A DNA stretch of 12,136 nt from an uncultured Desulfomonile sp. (lineage in GTDB: Bacteria > Desulfobacterota > Desulfomonilia > Desulfomonilales > Desulfomonilaceae): contig CAIXMD010000403.1 in NCBI GenBank assembly GCA_903920415.1, positions 1 to 12,136 on the forward strand, in the 5' to 3' direction. Position numbers and translations under genes: made by a program. A model generated the notes under the pieces. The model saw only the letters and a program-made list of their open reading frames with translations, ran no database searches and was not told where the DNA came from. Shown piece by piece: positions 1 through 5,963 of the stretch. Within the stretch, counting starts at the first letter, position 1. Each line of letters begins with the position of its first letter.

Positions 1-217
1 CCTCGCCGCGGCCGGTATCGCCTACAAGCATGGCCGTGGGGGGCTGTAATCCAAGAACCTCTGCCCCCAGACAGGCAGCAGCCAGGAGTGCTGGGGTACC
101 TCTTGAGACCGAAACGGTCTCGCTGTTCAGACGCAATTGATTACCTGCCAGGTGGCATTGTGACAGAACAAGGGGAAAACTCTCGTAAGGAACAGTACCG
201 ATTATCAGCCAGGACAT
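1..217 (-). CDS. Unrecognised protein, N-terminal 72 residues (runs off the window)
   Basis: An open minus-strand frame starts at ATG 217-215 and stays open to the window edge. The start has a GAGG-type ribosome binding site 7 nt upstream and lies inside the end of the DUF3343 gene (13-nt overlap), so translation is probably coupled. The protein starts MSWLIIGTVPYESFPLVL, with a hydrophobic beta-strand-like opening. Later come a SRGTPALLAAA stretch (about residues 38-48) and a glycine-rich VGDTGRGE turn (65-72), which suggest a globular nucleotide- or phosphate-binding enzyme, though this is only an impression. There is no signal peptide or membrane helix in the visible part. I cannot name the family. 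The residue pattern and the operon position make it a real gene rather than a shadow. By context it belongs to the selenium/sulfur module upstream. The hairpin-like repeat at 105-121 falls within its codons. Confidence 0.75.
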   Translation of the reverse strand, partial: MSWLIIGTVPYESFPLVLSQCHLAGNQLRLNSETVSVSRGTPALLAAACLGAEVLGLQPPTAMLVGDTGRGE

Positions 218-774
218 TGGCGCCTCAGTTCCTCGAAAGCCAATTGGAGCGCATATCCACACAATGTGTGACCTAAGGTTCGTGGCTCAGGGGCTTCGTA
301 CAGGCCCTTCCCAACCAACTGGTCCGCCAGGAAGGGTACATCGGGACACCCGCCTCCAGAAACGTTTACTATCCTCGCATCCTTCTTACTCACAGTAATT
401 TTCATGTTGGCTGCCCGGACCATAAGGTAATCCCCAAAGTTTTTCACCTGGAAAAGGCTTACCGGCTCAAGAAGCAGGTCCTGAAGGGGAAGGACTTGCA
501 AAGGTCTGATCTTGGACTTGGAAAGTACCCGTAAAACCTTCAGCTCCAATAACAAGGGGAATTCAATTGCCAAATCACAGCCGGAGCGCACTTCGGGTGG
601 AGGTCCTTTTACTTTAACATCCAGGCCGGCTTTCTTCAGCAAGGTTTCCGCCCTTATAACCTCACTTGTATGGTGAAATATGAGGATGCCACGCCCGGAA
701 AGATTCCCGGAGTCCAAACTTAATCCCTGATCGGACTCTCGGAACATAGAAATAATTTTCGTGAGCACGTTCAT
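205..774 (-). CDS. DUF3343 (putative Se/S carrier) protein with extra C-terminal domain
   Basis: This 189-residue soluble protein has an N-terminal linker followed by a DUF3343-like domain at about 29-100 (GILIFHHTSEVIRAETLLKKAG, then VRSGCDLAIEFPLL). DUF3343 proteins are small putative selenium or sulfur carriers usually encoded beside YedE and YedF. The conserved-looking cysteine of this domain is Cys66. The second half (about 110-189) is not part of a minimal DUF3343 protein. It carries SGGGCPDVPFLA (Cys143) and TLCGYAL (Cys172), plus Cys187 near the end. The ATG overlaps the TGA of yedF by 4 nt (ATGA), and the tail overlaps the next gene by 13 nt. Translation ends with tandem stops TGA TAA. 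The carrier role is inferred from family and neighbours. No enzymatic activity is evident. Gene call is strong; the function of the C-terminal half is unknown. Confidence 0.85.
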   Translation of the reverse strand: MNVLTKIISMFRESDQGLSLDSGNLSGRGILIFHHTSEVIRAETLLKKAGLDVKVKGPPPEVRSGCDLAIEFPLLLELKVLRVLSKSKIRPLQVLPLQDLLLEPVSLFQVKNFGDYLMVRAANMKITVSKKDARIVNVSGGGCPDVPFLADQLVGKGLYEAPEPRTLGHTLCGYALQLAFEELRRQCPG

Positions 775-989
775 TCGCGTCTCAGTATTAAATGGTATTC
801 GTCGCTTTCCTTACGGACGGAGGTCATCTCCCAGCCTTGGCTCCCTGCTGCTCGGTTCACGTTCTCTCGGCTAGTTTCGTTGTCCACAATCACCTCAATC
901 TCACCAGTGCCGATTTCTTTCATCTTGGATAGCGTCAGCAAGACCGGCTGAGGACAAGACAAACCTCTCGCGTCAACTTTGTCGATCAT
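771..989 (-). CDS. yedF: YedF-like TusA-domain sulfurtransferase / selenium carrier
   Basis: This is a 72-residue TusA/SirA-fold protein. The signature is CPQP at residues 12-15 in ARGLSCPQPVL, where Cys12 would carry the persulfide or selenide. The stretch VDNETSRENVNRAAGSQGW (35-53) is typical of the YedF subgroup found with selenium metabolism, rather than of housekeeping TusA. Full YedF proteins are about 190-200 residues with a DsrE-like second domain; that domain is absent here and is not found elsewhere in the window. The ribosome binding site is a perfect AAGGAGG 4 nt before the ATG. The gene sits 12 nt after yedE and overlaps the DUF3343 gene by 4 nt. It likely receives Se or S made available by the YedE-type transporter; that link is inference. 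Confidence 0.9.
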   Translation of the reverse strand: MIDKVDARGLSCPQPVLLTLSKMKEIGTGEIEVIVDNETSRENVNRAAGSQGWEMTSVRKESDEYHLILRRE

Positions 990-1001
990 TATGCCTCCTT
1001 T

Positions 1002-2099
1002 TCAATTTTCAGTCATCCGAAGGTTGGTGAATCCGACATAGATACAGATTGCCAGTGTTACCAAAACACCTGCTGCCCCGTGCGGACCTATGCCGGCCGG
1101 GGAGCTTGCTAAACCAAAATTGTGGGCTACGGCCGCTCCGGTTATCATACCCAACACAAATACCGCTGCGTCGCCGTCTCCTTCACCAGACAGAAAAAGC
1201 TGTCTCCCCGGACACCCTCCCGCCAGAGCAAACGCCAGACCTGCCACGAACATGCCGGAAAAATTCCAGAATTCACTCGTGTGAGCCACTGGCTCACCAA
1301 CGAATCCCGGATGGAATTGCCCCAGCAATATGTTGGTAACCCATGCCGCGGCGAAGAGTGCTAAGGCTCCGGATAGCAGGTGCCAATGCCTGAACAGAAT
1401 AAGGTCTCTGAATGCTCCCATGGTGCAAAAGCGGCTCCTCTGAGCAATAATTCCCACGAAAAGGCCGACTCCAAGAGAAATTGCCAGTGGGGCATATTGA
1501 GCACCTGGTCCTTTCAAGCTATAGAAAAGAACACCACTCTTAGGCTCGCCGGGTATTTGTGGAAATACGATTCTCAAGGCCAAAAAGCCGACAATAATGA
1601 GTGGCATCAAAAGGCCAAGTCCGTAAGTCTGCTTGGTTGTGCGCCCCAGATTGTAACCCGCCCTAAAGAACAAGGTGCCGGCGAAAACTCCTGCGATCAA
1701 TCCAGCTAATCCGAAAAGGGCGTTTCCGTCTCCCCCAGCCAATCGAAGCAACACACGCCACGGGCAGCCTAAAAAAACCAGCGCCCCGATCATGGCGCAT
1801 AATCCCAACATGAACCTGGCCAACGGAGCTGAACCTCCCCTCGGCTTAAACTCTCCGAAGAGTGACGAAGCCATGAAGGATCCAAGGACGAAACCGAAGA
1901 TCTCCGGCCGAAAGTACTGGACCAGATCCGCTCTGTGCAACCCGAGAGCGCCGGCTATGTCACGTTCGAAGCAGGCAACGCAAATCCCCATGTTGCCGGG
2001 GTTGCCGAACTTCTGTAGCAGAGCGGCCAGAAGTCCGATAACAGCCCCCACAGCTACTATCCCCTTGGAAGTGGCAACAAAGTTCTTTCCTCCCTCCAC
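1002..2099 (-). CDS. yedE: YedE-family putative selenium transporter (YeeE/YedE, DUF395)
   Basis: This is a polytopic inner-membrane protein of 365 residues with about ten hydrophobic helices. It shows the internally repeated YeeE/YedE signature: MGICVACF (37-44), GCPWR (111-115), RSRFCTMGAFRD (221-232) and GGCPGRQ (294-300). Cysteines in these motifs are thought to pass a chalcogen compound through the membrane; related YeeE proteins import thiosulfate. Pairing with a YedF-type TusA protein and DUF3343 matches the group annotated as selenium transporters. The start is GTG at 2099 with GAGGAGG 7 nt upstream. No better ATG exists before the first helix. It is the first gene of the module, with a candidate promoter at 2138-2166. 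The family is clear; selenium rather than sulfur as substrate is inferred from its partners. Confidence 0.9.
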   Translation of the reverse strand: MEGGKNFVATSKGIVAVGAVIGLLAALLQKFGNPGNMGICVACFERDIAGALGLHRADLVQYFRPEIFGFVLGSFMASSLFGEFKPRGGSAPLARFMLGLCAMIGALVFLGCPWRVLLRLAGGDGNALFGLAGLIAGVFAGTLFFRAGYNLGRTTKQTYGLGLLMPLIIVGFLALRIVFPQIPGEPKSGVLFYSLKGPGAQYAPLAISLGVGLFVGIIAQRSRFCTMGAFRDLILFRHWHLLSGALALFAAAWVTNILLGQFHPGFVGEPVAHTSEFWNFSGMFVAGLAFALAGGCPGRQLFLSGEGDGDAAVFVLGMITGAAVAHNFGLASSPAGIGPHGAAGVLVTLAICIYVGFTNLRMTEN

Positions 2100-2137
2100 C
2101 TCAACACCTCCTCGTATGTAATCAACGGCATAGAAGT

Positions 2138-2166
2138 TTAATATATTTGGTTTGTCTATTTGTCAA
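2138..2166 (-). promoter_or_regulatory. Candidate sigma-70 promoter of the yedE module
   Basis: Read on the minus strand, a perfect -35 box TTGACA (2166-2161) is followed after 17 nt by TATTAA (2143-2138, 4 of 6 consensus). TATATT lies two bases earlier (5 of 6, spacing 15). Transcription would start near 2131, leaving a leader of about 30 nt before the yedE GTG. Position and orientation fit the module's first gene. Confidence 0.5.
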
Positions 2167-2171
2167 ATAGA
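2155..2171. promoter_or_regulatory. 7-bp inverted repeat overlapping the yedE -35 box (possible operator)
   Basis: The arms TCTATTT (2155-2161) and AAATAGA (2165-2171) are exact reverse complements separated by GTC. The repeat covers the TTGACA box, so a dimeric regulator bound here would block the polymerase. No regulator gene is visible in the window. AT-rich DNA produces such repeats by chance, so confidence is modest. Confidence 0.3.
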
Positions 2172-2204
2172 TTTTATCAATACATGTCGACAATAAATTT
2201 GATG

Positions 2205-2271
2205 CTCCGTGGCCATTATGGCGCCTCCATTGTGGAGATCACAGAATTTGAACACTCTTCCCGTCACGGAG
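2205..2271. other. Potential structured element (three-way-junction fold)
   Basis: CTCCGTG (2205-2211) is the exact reverse complement of CACGGAG (2265-2271). Between them are two small hairpins: GCCA/TGGC with a 3-nt loop (2212-2222) and CTCCA/TGGAG with a 3-nt loop (2225-2237). A 27-nt single strand then closes the junction. It lies upstream of the candidate yedE promoter, so as a riboswitch it would need a promoter further away, on either strand. I recognise no known class, and it may be chance pairing. Confidence 0.2.
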
Positions 2272-2330
2272 ATATATGGGGTGAGTACTAAAAATCAGGA
2301 GGTGAAGAATAAATTTTTGGCTTGTTAATC

Positions 2331-2361
2331 TTGCAAGTGATTTGCTGATGTTTAATATAAA
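2331..2361 (+). promoter_or_regulatory. Candidate plus-strand promoter for the predicted small RNA
   Basis: TTGCAA (2331-2336, 4 of 6) and TATAAA (2356-2361, 5 of 6) are 19 nt apart. TAATAT at 2353-2358 gives a 16-nt spacing instead. Either would start transcription near 2367, exactly where the C-loop hairpin begins. Boxes are imperfect, so the support comes mainly from their position relative to the hairpin and terminator. Confidence 0.35.
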
Positions 2362-2366
2362 GTAGG

Positions 2367-2448
2367 GTCCTTTAGCTCCTCCCCCCGGAGCAACAGGACT
2401 CGAAGCCTCCGGGATATTGCGATGGAATCCCGGAGGTTTTGTTTTTTT
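2367..2448 (+). ncRNA. Predicted small RNA with a C-rich loop
   Basis: A compact plus-strand unit lies in the gene-free stretch between yedE and the thioesterase gene. The first hairpin has an outer stem GTCCT/AGGAC (2367-2371 with 2395-2399), a 3-by-3 internal loop and an inner stem GCTCC/GGAGC (2375-2379 with 2387-2391). Its apical loop is TCCCCCC. A strong terminator hairpin follows at once. The loop and the base beside it read CTCCTCC, which is complementary to Shine-Dalgarno sequences, as in known C-rich-loop regulatory RNAs. Promoter-like boxes sit at the right distance upstream. There is no ribosome binding site with an open frame in this segment. The RNA would be about 80 nt. All of this is prediction from sequence; no known RNA family was recognised. 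Confidence 0.45.
2403..2448 (+). terminator. Strong Rho-independent terminator, plus strand
   Basis: CCTCCGGGA (2406-2414) pairs perfectly with TCCCGGAGG (2428-2436) around a 13-nt loop, and AAG/TTT can extend the stem. TTTTGTTTTTTT (2437-2448) follows. The orientation is plus: on the minus strand the hairpin is preceded by A's and lacks a T-tract afterwards, so it is a poor terminator for the thioesterase gene. No plus-strand coding gene precedes it. Confidence 0.8.
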
Positions 2449-2454
2449 CTTGAT

Positions 2455-2958
2455 TCAACAATCGTCTCTAATGCCTGGGAAATGGTTTTTTTCTTGCTCC
2501 TTAACCTCCAGGCGGCATGTTCTCCTAAAACCTGCTTCGAGGTTTCGCCGGCGGTCCTCTTCAGTTTCGAGGATGAGCGGCGGGACTTGCGATGGCCGTC
2601 CTTTGGCATCCAGAGCCACAAATGAGAGGTATGCAGACGCTGTATGCCGTACCTCGCCGGTAAGCACGTTCTCACTTTCGACCCTGACTCCGACCTCCAT
2701 TGAGGTCTTTCCCACGTGATTCAAGTTGGCCCTAAGGATTACGAGATCCCCCACAAACACTGGTGAAAGAAAGTCCAGTCGGTCAATAGAAGCTGTCACC
2801 GCCGGTTTACCGGCATGACGGATAGCGACTACGCCTGCTGCAGTGTCCACGAGTTTCATGATAGCTCCACCATGCACGTTCCCCATTGGGTTTGCATCTT
2901 CGGGGTTCATCACCACGGCCAACATGTTTCGGCTCAAACTTACCAGCTTACCCTCCAT
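2455..2958 (-). CDS. Hotdog-fold acyl-CoA thioesterase
   Basis: This 167-residue cytoplasmic protein belongs to the YciA/ACOT-type acyl-CoA hydrolases, which cleave acyl-CoA to free acid and CoA. The active-site helix region is visible as NPMGNVHGGAIMKLVDTAAG: HGG at 29-31 and Asp38 in the place of the catalytic acid. A second strand block, ASIDRLDFLSPVFVGDLV (57-73), is also typical of the family. Residues after about 120 form a charged tail, making it slightly longer than the common 130-160. The start ATG at 2958 has CAGGAG 6 nt upstream. The gene is separated from fhs by 114 nt containing a hairpin, so it may have its own promoter. The substrate chain length cannot be read from the sequence. 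Confidence 0.88.
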   Translation of the reverse strand: MEGKLVSLSRNMLAVVMNPEDANPMGNVHGGAIMKLVDTAAGVVAIRHAGKPAVTASIDRLDFLSPVFVGDLVILRANLNHVGKTSMEVGVRVESENVLTGEVRHTASAYLSFVALDAKGRPSQVPPLILETEEDRRRNLEAGFRRTCRLEVKEQEKNHFPGIRDDC

Positions 2959-3008
2959 GTCCGACTCCTGAGAATTATTGGAATTGTTAAATCAAATAAG
3001 GTTGGTTC

Positions 3009-3048
3009 CAAATGGAAACCCCGTCGCAGGGTTGTTGCCGCGACGGGG
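3009..3048 (-). terminator. Probable terminator downstream of fhs
   Basis: On the minus strand CCCCGTCGC and GCGACGGGG form a 9-bp GC-rich stem (3048-3040 with 3027-3019) around a 12-nt loop, starting 24 nt after the fhs stop. The tail is only TTTCCATTT, so the U-tract is weak. It may slow rather than fully stop transcription into the thioesterase gene. Confidence 0.5.
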
Positions 3049-3072
3049 CCTTGTTAAGAGAAGTCTAAGTAA

Positions 3073-4836
3073 TCAGAATACTCCCTTGACCTTTCCGGTT
3101 TCCACATCCACGTCGATGCGGCGGAATGCGGGATTGGAACCGGTTCCAGGCATAAGGGAAATGGCTCCAGCCACAGGCACGACGAAGCCGGCGCCTTTAT
3201 AGGTAAGGATATCTCGAATGGGAAGTATCCATCCCTTGGGGGTTCCCTTGATGTTCGGATCGTGGGACAGGCTGAGGTGCGTCTTCACCATGCAGGTCCC
3301 CAGCTTGGCAAGCGCGGGATCCGCTTCCATCTTCTTGGCTTTCGCCTCTGCCTCGGGGGTGAAACTAACTCCGTCAGCTCCGTAAACCTCTTTTGCAATA
3401 AGCTCGATCCTCTGACGAAGTGGCAAGCTCAAGTCATAGAGCAGTTTGAATTCATTCTTTTCCTCGCAGGCATCGACAACCGCATCAGCGAATTCCAAGG
3501 CACCGTCGCCGCCTTTAAGCCAGTGTTCCGACACAGCCGCGCGCGCACCTGCTGCCTCGGACAGACGTTTGACGACAGCAATCTCGTCTTTGGTATCAGT
3601 GTAAAAGGAGTTGATACATACGACGGGATTAATGCCGGCTTTCTTGACCGTCTCAATATGGTGGATCAGGTTCTTGCAACCCCCTTCGACCCAGGCGACG
3701 TTTTCGCCTTCATATTCTTTTGGCATGGGCAAGCCCGGTCTTGGGACGGGAGCGCCGCCATGACATTTCAGGGCACGTATTGTGGCGACCACGACCGCGC
3801 AGTTAGGCTTCAGTCCTGAGAAACGGCACTTTAGGTTCCAGAATTTTTCAAAGCCGATGTCGGCGCCGAAACCGGATTCCGTGACGTGGTAATCACCTAG
3901 TTTAAGCCCAACCCTGTCCGCGATAATGGAAGATTGGCCGATGGCGATGTTGGCAAATGGCCCCGCATGAACAAACACCGGTTGACCTTCGATGCTCTGG
4001 AGCAGGTTGGGATTAAGCGCCTCAACCATCCAGGCGGTCATAGCGCCATCTACTTCCAGGTCGGCGGTCGTCACGGGCTGGCCCTTCTTGTTGTAAGCCA
4101 CCACTATTTTCCCCATGCGCTCACGCATGTCCTTGAGATCCGTTGAAACGGCAAGAATGGCCATGATTTCAGAGGACACGGCGATTGCGAAGGTGGACTT
4201 CATTAAGAATCCGTCCATCTTCCCGCCGTTACCGATGGTAATGTTACGAAGCGCTTGTGCACAGAAGTCCATGATCCAGCCGAATTCTACATTCCTGGGA
4301 TCAATGTTCAACCTGGGCATGCCCCTCTTGGCCCATTCCTCGTCGTCGTAATTGAACTCGTGCTGGATACGGGATGTTAGAGCCACCATTGCCAAGTTGT
4401 GAGCGTTCATGATTGCGTTGATGTCGCCGGTGAGTCCCAGAGAAAAGGGCGTCAGCGGGATGCACTGGGCGAGACCTCCACCTGCGGCTGATCCCTTAAT
4501 GTTCATTGTGGGGCCGCCGGAAGGCTGGCGTATGGCCGCAACTACGCTCTTACCACGCTTTCCCAAACCTTCAACCAGTCCCATCGAACTGGTTGACTTG
4601 CCCTCACCAAGAGGAGTAGGCGTGATAGCAGTCACGTCGATGTATTTTCCATCGGATTTGTTTCCAAGGCGGTTCAGAACCTTCCGGAAGTCTACTTTTG
4701 CCACATAATGTCCGTGAGGCAAAAGTTCTTCGTCAGTCAACCCCAACTCTTCGCGGAGCTGGTACACGGTTTTCATTGTTTTTTCGGCTTCTTCAGCTAT
4801 CTGCCAATCAGCCATCTTGGTCGGGTCAAGAGCCAT
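3073..4836 (-). CDS. fhs: Formate--tetrahydrofolate ligase
   Basis: This cytosolic enzyme joins formate and tetrahydrofolate using ATP to give 10-formyl-THF, serving purine synthesis and the methyl branch of the Wood-Ljungdahl pathway. The family P-loop TPTPLGEGKST is at about residues 72-82. KGSAAGGGLAQ and LTGDINAIMNAHNL follow, and the PGLPMP and GGCKNL regions are also present. I start it at ATG 4836 because AGGAGG lies 5 nt before it. A GTG at 4854 would add six residues but places the ribosome binding site inside the gene. The protein is then 587 residues, a little longer than the usual 555-560. The conserved REPS motif appears as RQPS (about 103-106) and is followed by GGPTMN instead of LGPVFG, so this is a divergent branch. 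A weak promoter-like pair, TTGCCA and TAAATT, lies at 4966-4938. Confidence 0.95.
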   Translation of the reverse strand: MALDPTKMADWQIAEEAEKTMKTVYQLREELGLTDEELLPHGHYVAKVDFRKVLNRLGNKSDGKYIDVTAITPTPLGEGKSTSSMGLVEGLGKRGKSVVAAIRQPSGGPTMNIKGSAAGGGLAQCIPLTPFSLGLTGDINAIMNAHNLAMVALTSRIQHEFNYDDEEWAKRGMPRLNIDPRNVEFGWIMDFCAQALRNITIGNGGKMDGFLMKSTFAIAVSSEIMAILAVSTDLKDMRERMGKIVVAYNKKGQPVTTADLEVDGAMTAWMVEALNPNLLQSIEGQPVFVHAGPFANIAIGQSSIIADRVGLKLGDYHVTESGFGADIGFEKFWNLKCRFSGLKPNCAVVVATIRALKCHGGAPVPRPGLPMPKEYEGENVAWVEGGCKNLIHHIETVKKAGINPVVCINSFYTDTKDEIAVVKRLSEAAGARAAVSEHWLKGGDGALEFADAVVDACEEKNEFKLLYDLSLPLRQRIELIAKEVYGADGVSFTPEAEAKAKKMEADPALAKLGTCMVKTHLSLSHDPNIKGTPKGWILPIRDILTYKGAGFVVPVAGAISLMPGTGSNPAFRRIDVDVETGKVKGVF

Positions 4837-5037
4837 CGATACCTCCTGTGTCACTATTCGACGCGCAGGCTGCGCTGTATAAACCAGTCACTGAAATTGG
4901 TTGCTTTTTTGTCGGCATAAGGTGAGCAAACCAAATTAATTTAGTCATAATAACCTAAAATGGCAAGCAAAAAGTTCCGTCTTAAGCTCTCTGTGATCTA
5001 TAAACAACTGCAAATAACTCACGGGCAAGCCGATTTC

Positions 5038-5847
5038 CTATAACGACCGGAGAAAAATTGCAGCATTCCTGAATATTGCAACCCCCGCACCCTCTTCGGG
5101 CAATTCTTCCCTTGTCCAACGGGGATGATTGGTACGATGAAGGAAACATTCCGGGTGAGGCATCAGTCCGAATACGCGCCCAGTAGGATCGCACACTCCA
5201 GCAATGGCTTCTTCCGAACCATTTGGGTTGTAAGGATATTCCATTGTTGGCTCGCTTCCATCAGGCGAGGCATATTTAAGAACGGCTTGGTGAAGTCTTA
5301 TAAGAGTTGGTGCTAGATCAGCAGTTCGGCTGACGATTTTTCCCTCTCCATGCCGAACCGGCAAATACAAATTTGTTATATTCCGAGTGAAGACACAGGG
5401 GGAATCAGGGTCTACTAAGAGCTGGACCCATCGGTCCTCAAATCGACCTGAGTCATTCCCGGTCAGTGTGAAGTCTCGTGCCGCATAATCCCCGTTGATC
5501 GCCGGAAGAATCCCGAGCTTTGTCAACAGTTGAAAACCATTACAAATACCAAGCAGCAGCCCACCACTATCTATAAACTTCATGAGCCGGTCTATGAGCA
5601 TCCCGCCGATGACGCGAGAGTGCCGGATGCGGTTAGCGCATGCCTGTGCTGCCCCCAGATCGTCTCCGTCAAGAAAACCGCCGGGGAAAACAATCATCTG
5701 GTACGTAGCAGGATCTACCTCACCCCCTGCTAAGAAATTCAGATGCACGAGATCAATCCGGTCAAATCCTGCCAACTCGAGTGCTCGGCGGGTTTCCAAC
5801 TCACAGTTGATACCATGACCGGTCGGAACCAAAGCACTAATCTTCAT
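5038..5847 (-). CDS. purQ: Phosphoribosylformylglycinamidine synthase glutaminase subunit PurQ
   Basis: This is a class I glutamine amidotransferase that releases ammonia from glutamine for FGAM synthase, the fourth step of purine synthesis. The nucleophile is Cys102 in LGICNGFQLL. The partners His231 and Glu233 lie in GLMPHPE, and YPYNPNGSEEAIAGVCDPTGRVF (205-226) is the PurQ-specific segment. HGEGK at 166-170 also fits. At 269 residues it is longer than the small Bacillus-type PurQ (about 225) and resembles the longer form that ends with a HPRWTRE-like tail. No purS or purL is in the window. The ATG at 5847 has only a weak ribosome binding site (AAGTGA). A predicted start of transcription a few bases upstream would make the message nearly leaderless. 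The next gene is fhs, whose product supplies formyl-THF for the same pathway, after a gap of about 200 nt. Confidence 0.92.
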   Translation of the reverse strand: MKISALVPTGHGINCELETRRALELAGFDRIDLVHLNFLAGGEVDPATYQMIVFPGGFLDGDDLGAAQACANRIRHSRVIGGMLIDRLMKFIDSGGLLLGICNGFQLLTKLGILPAINGDYAARDFTLTGNDSGRFEDRWVQLLVDPDSPCVFTRNITNLYLPVRHGEGKIVSRTADLAPTLIRLHQAVLKYASPDGSEPTMEYPYNPNGSEEAIAGVCDPTGRVFGLMPHPECFLHRTNHPRWTREELPEEGAGVAIFRNAAIFLRSL

Positions 5848-5868
5848 ATTTTCACTTAAAAAATATAT

Positions 5869-5891
5869 TTCAATGTAAGGGTTACATTGAA
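5869..5891. promoter_or_regulatory. Perfect 10-bp inverted repeat before purQ (operator and/or nuo terminator)
   Basis: TTCAATGTAA (5869-5878) and TTACATTGAA (5882-5891) are exact reverse complements with a GGG spacer. On the minus strand the repeat is followed by ATATATTTTTT, so the transcript of the nuo operon could terminate here, although the stem is AT-rich. Equally, TATATT at 5867-5862 could be the purQ -10 box, with a poor -35 TTCAAT at 5891-5886. The repeat would then fill the promoter spacer, as an operator does. No regulator gene is visible nearby. Confidence 0.5.
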
Positions 5892-5963
5892 GGACTAAAT
5901 GTGAAAATGCGCATCCCGGATTATTTTGTAGGCCTTCACAGTCTGTCCTTCACCAACATCATT

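Larger units (their letters stand above)
2100..2454. other. Gene-free stretch between yedE and the thioesterase gene
   Basis: No coding frame with a plausible start and codon pattern lies here on either strand. It holds the yedE promoter and inverted repeat (2138-2171), the possible junction fold (2205-2271) and the predicted small RNA with its terminator (2367-2448). A Shine-Dalgarno-like AGGAGG at 2297-2302 on the plus strand leads to no open frame. Between 2272 and 2330 I see nothing else. Confidence 0.7.

Noticed and set aside
2..49. End of a plus-strand gene (LAAAGIAYKHGRGGL, stop at 47-49)
   Set aside because: The minus-strand frame covering the same bases has a proper start, ribosome binding site and operon position, so the plus-strand tail is most likely its mirror.
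105..121. Hairpin GAGACCG with CGGTCTC as a terminator
   Set aside because: It has no T-tract on either strand and lies within the codons of the partial gene at 1-217.
202..207. TGA at the end of the DUF3343 gene as a selenocysteine codon, given the selenium context
   Set aside because: The TGA is followed directly by an in-frame TAA, so read-through would add a single residue. No stem-loop of SECIS type follows.
2297..2326. AGGAGG on the plus strand as the ribosome binding site of a small protein
   Set aside because: The only nearby starts (GTG 2302, TTG 2317) give peptides of 8 and 3 residues.
2375..2440. tRNA, in particular tRNA-Sec, on the minus strand (a TTCGAGTCC stretch resembles a T-arm)
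   Set aside because: The T-stem does not pair beyond three bases, and no matching acceptor stem or UCA anticodon arm can be folded.
2352..2675. Minus-strand open frame of 107 codons with an Arg/Lys/Ser-rich protein
   Set aside because: It is out of frame inside the thioesterase gene and runs through the terminator hairpin; its composition is that of a shadow frame.
3262..3819. Plus-strand open frame of 185 codons
   Set aside because: It is antisense to the conserved fhs coding sequence and shows no recognisable family.
4837..4854. GTG start of fhs six codons upstream
   Set aside because: The AGGAGG site lies inside that extension and points to ATG 4836.
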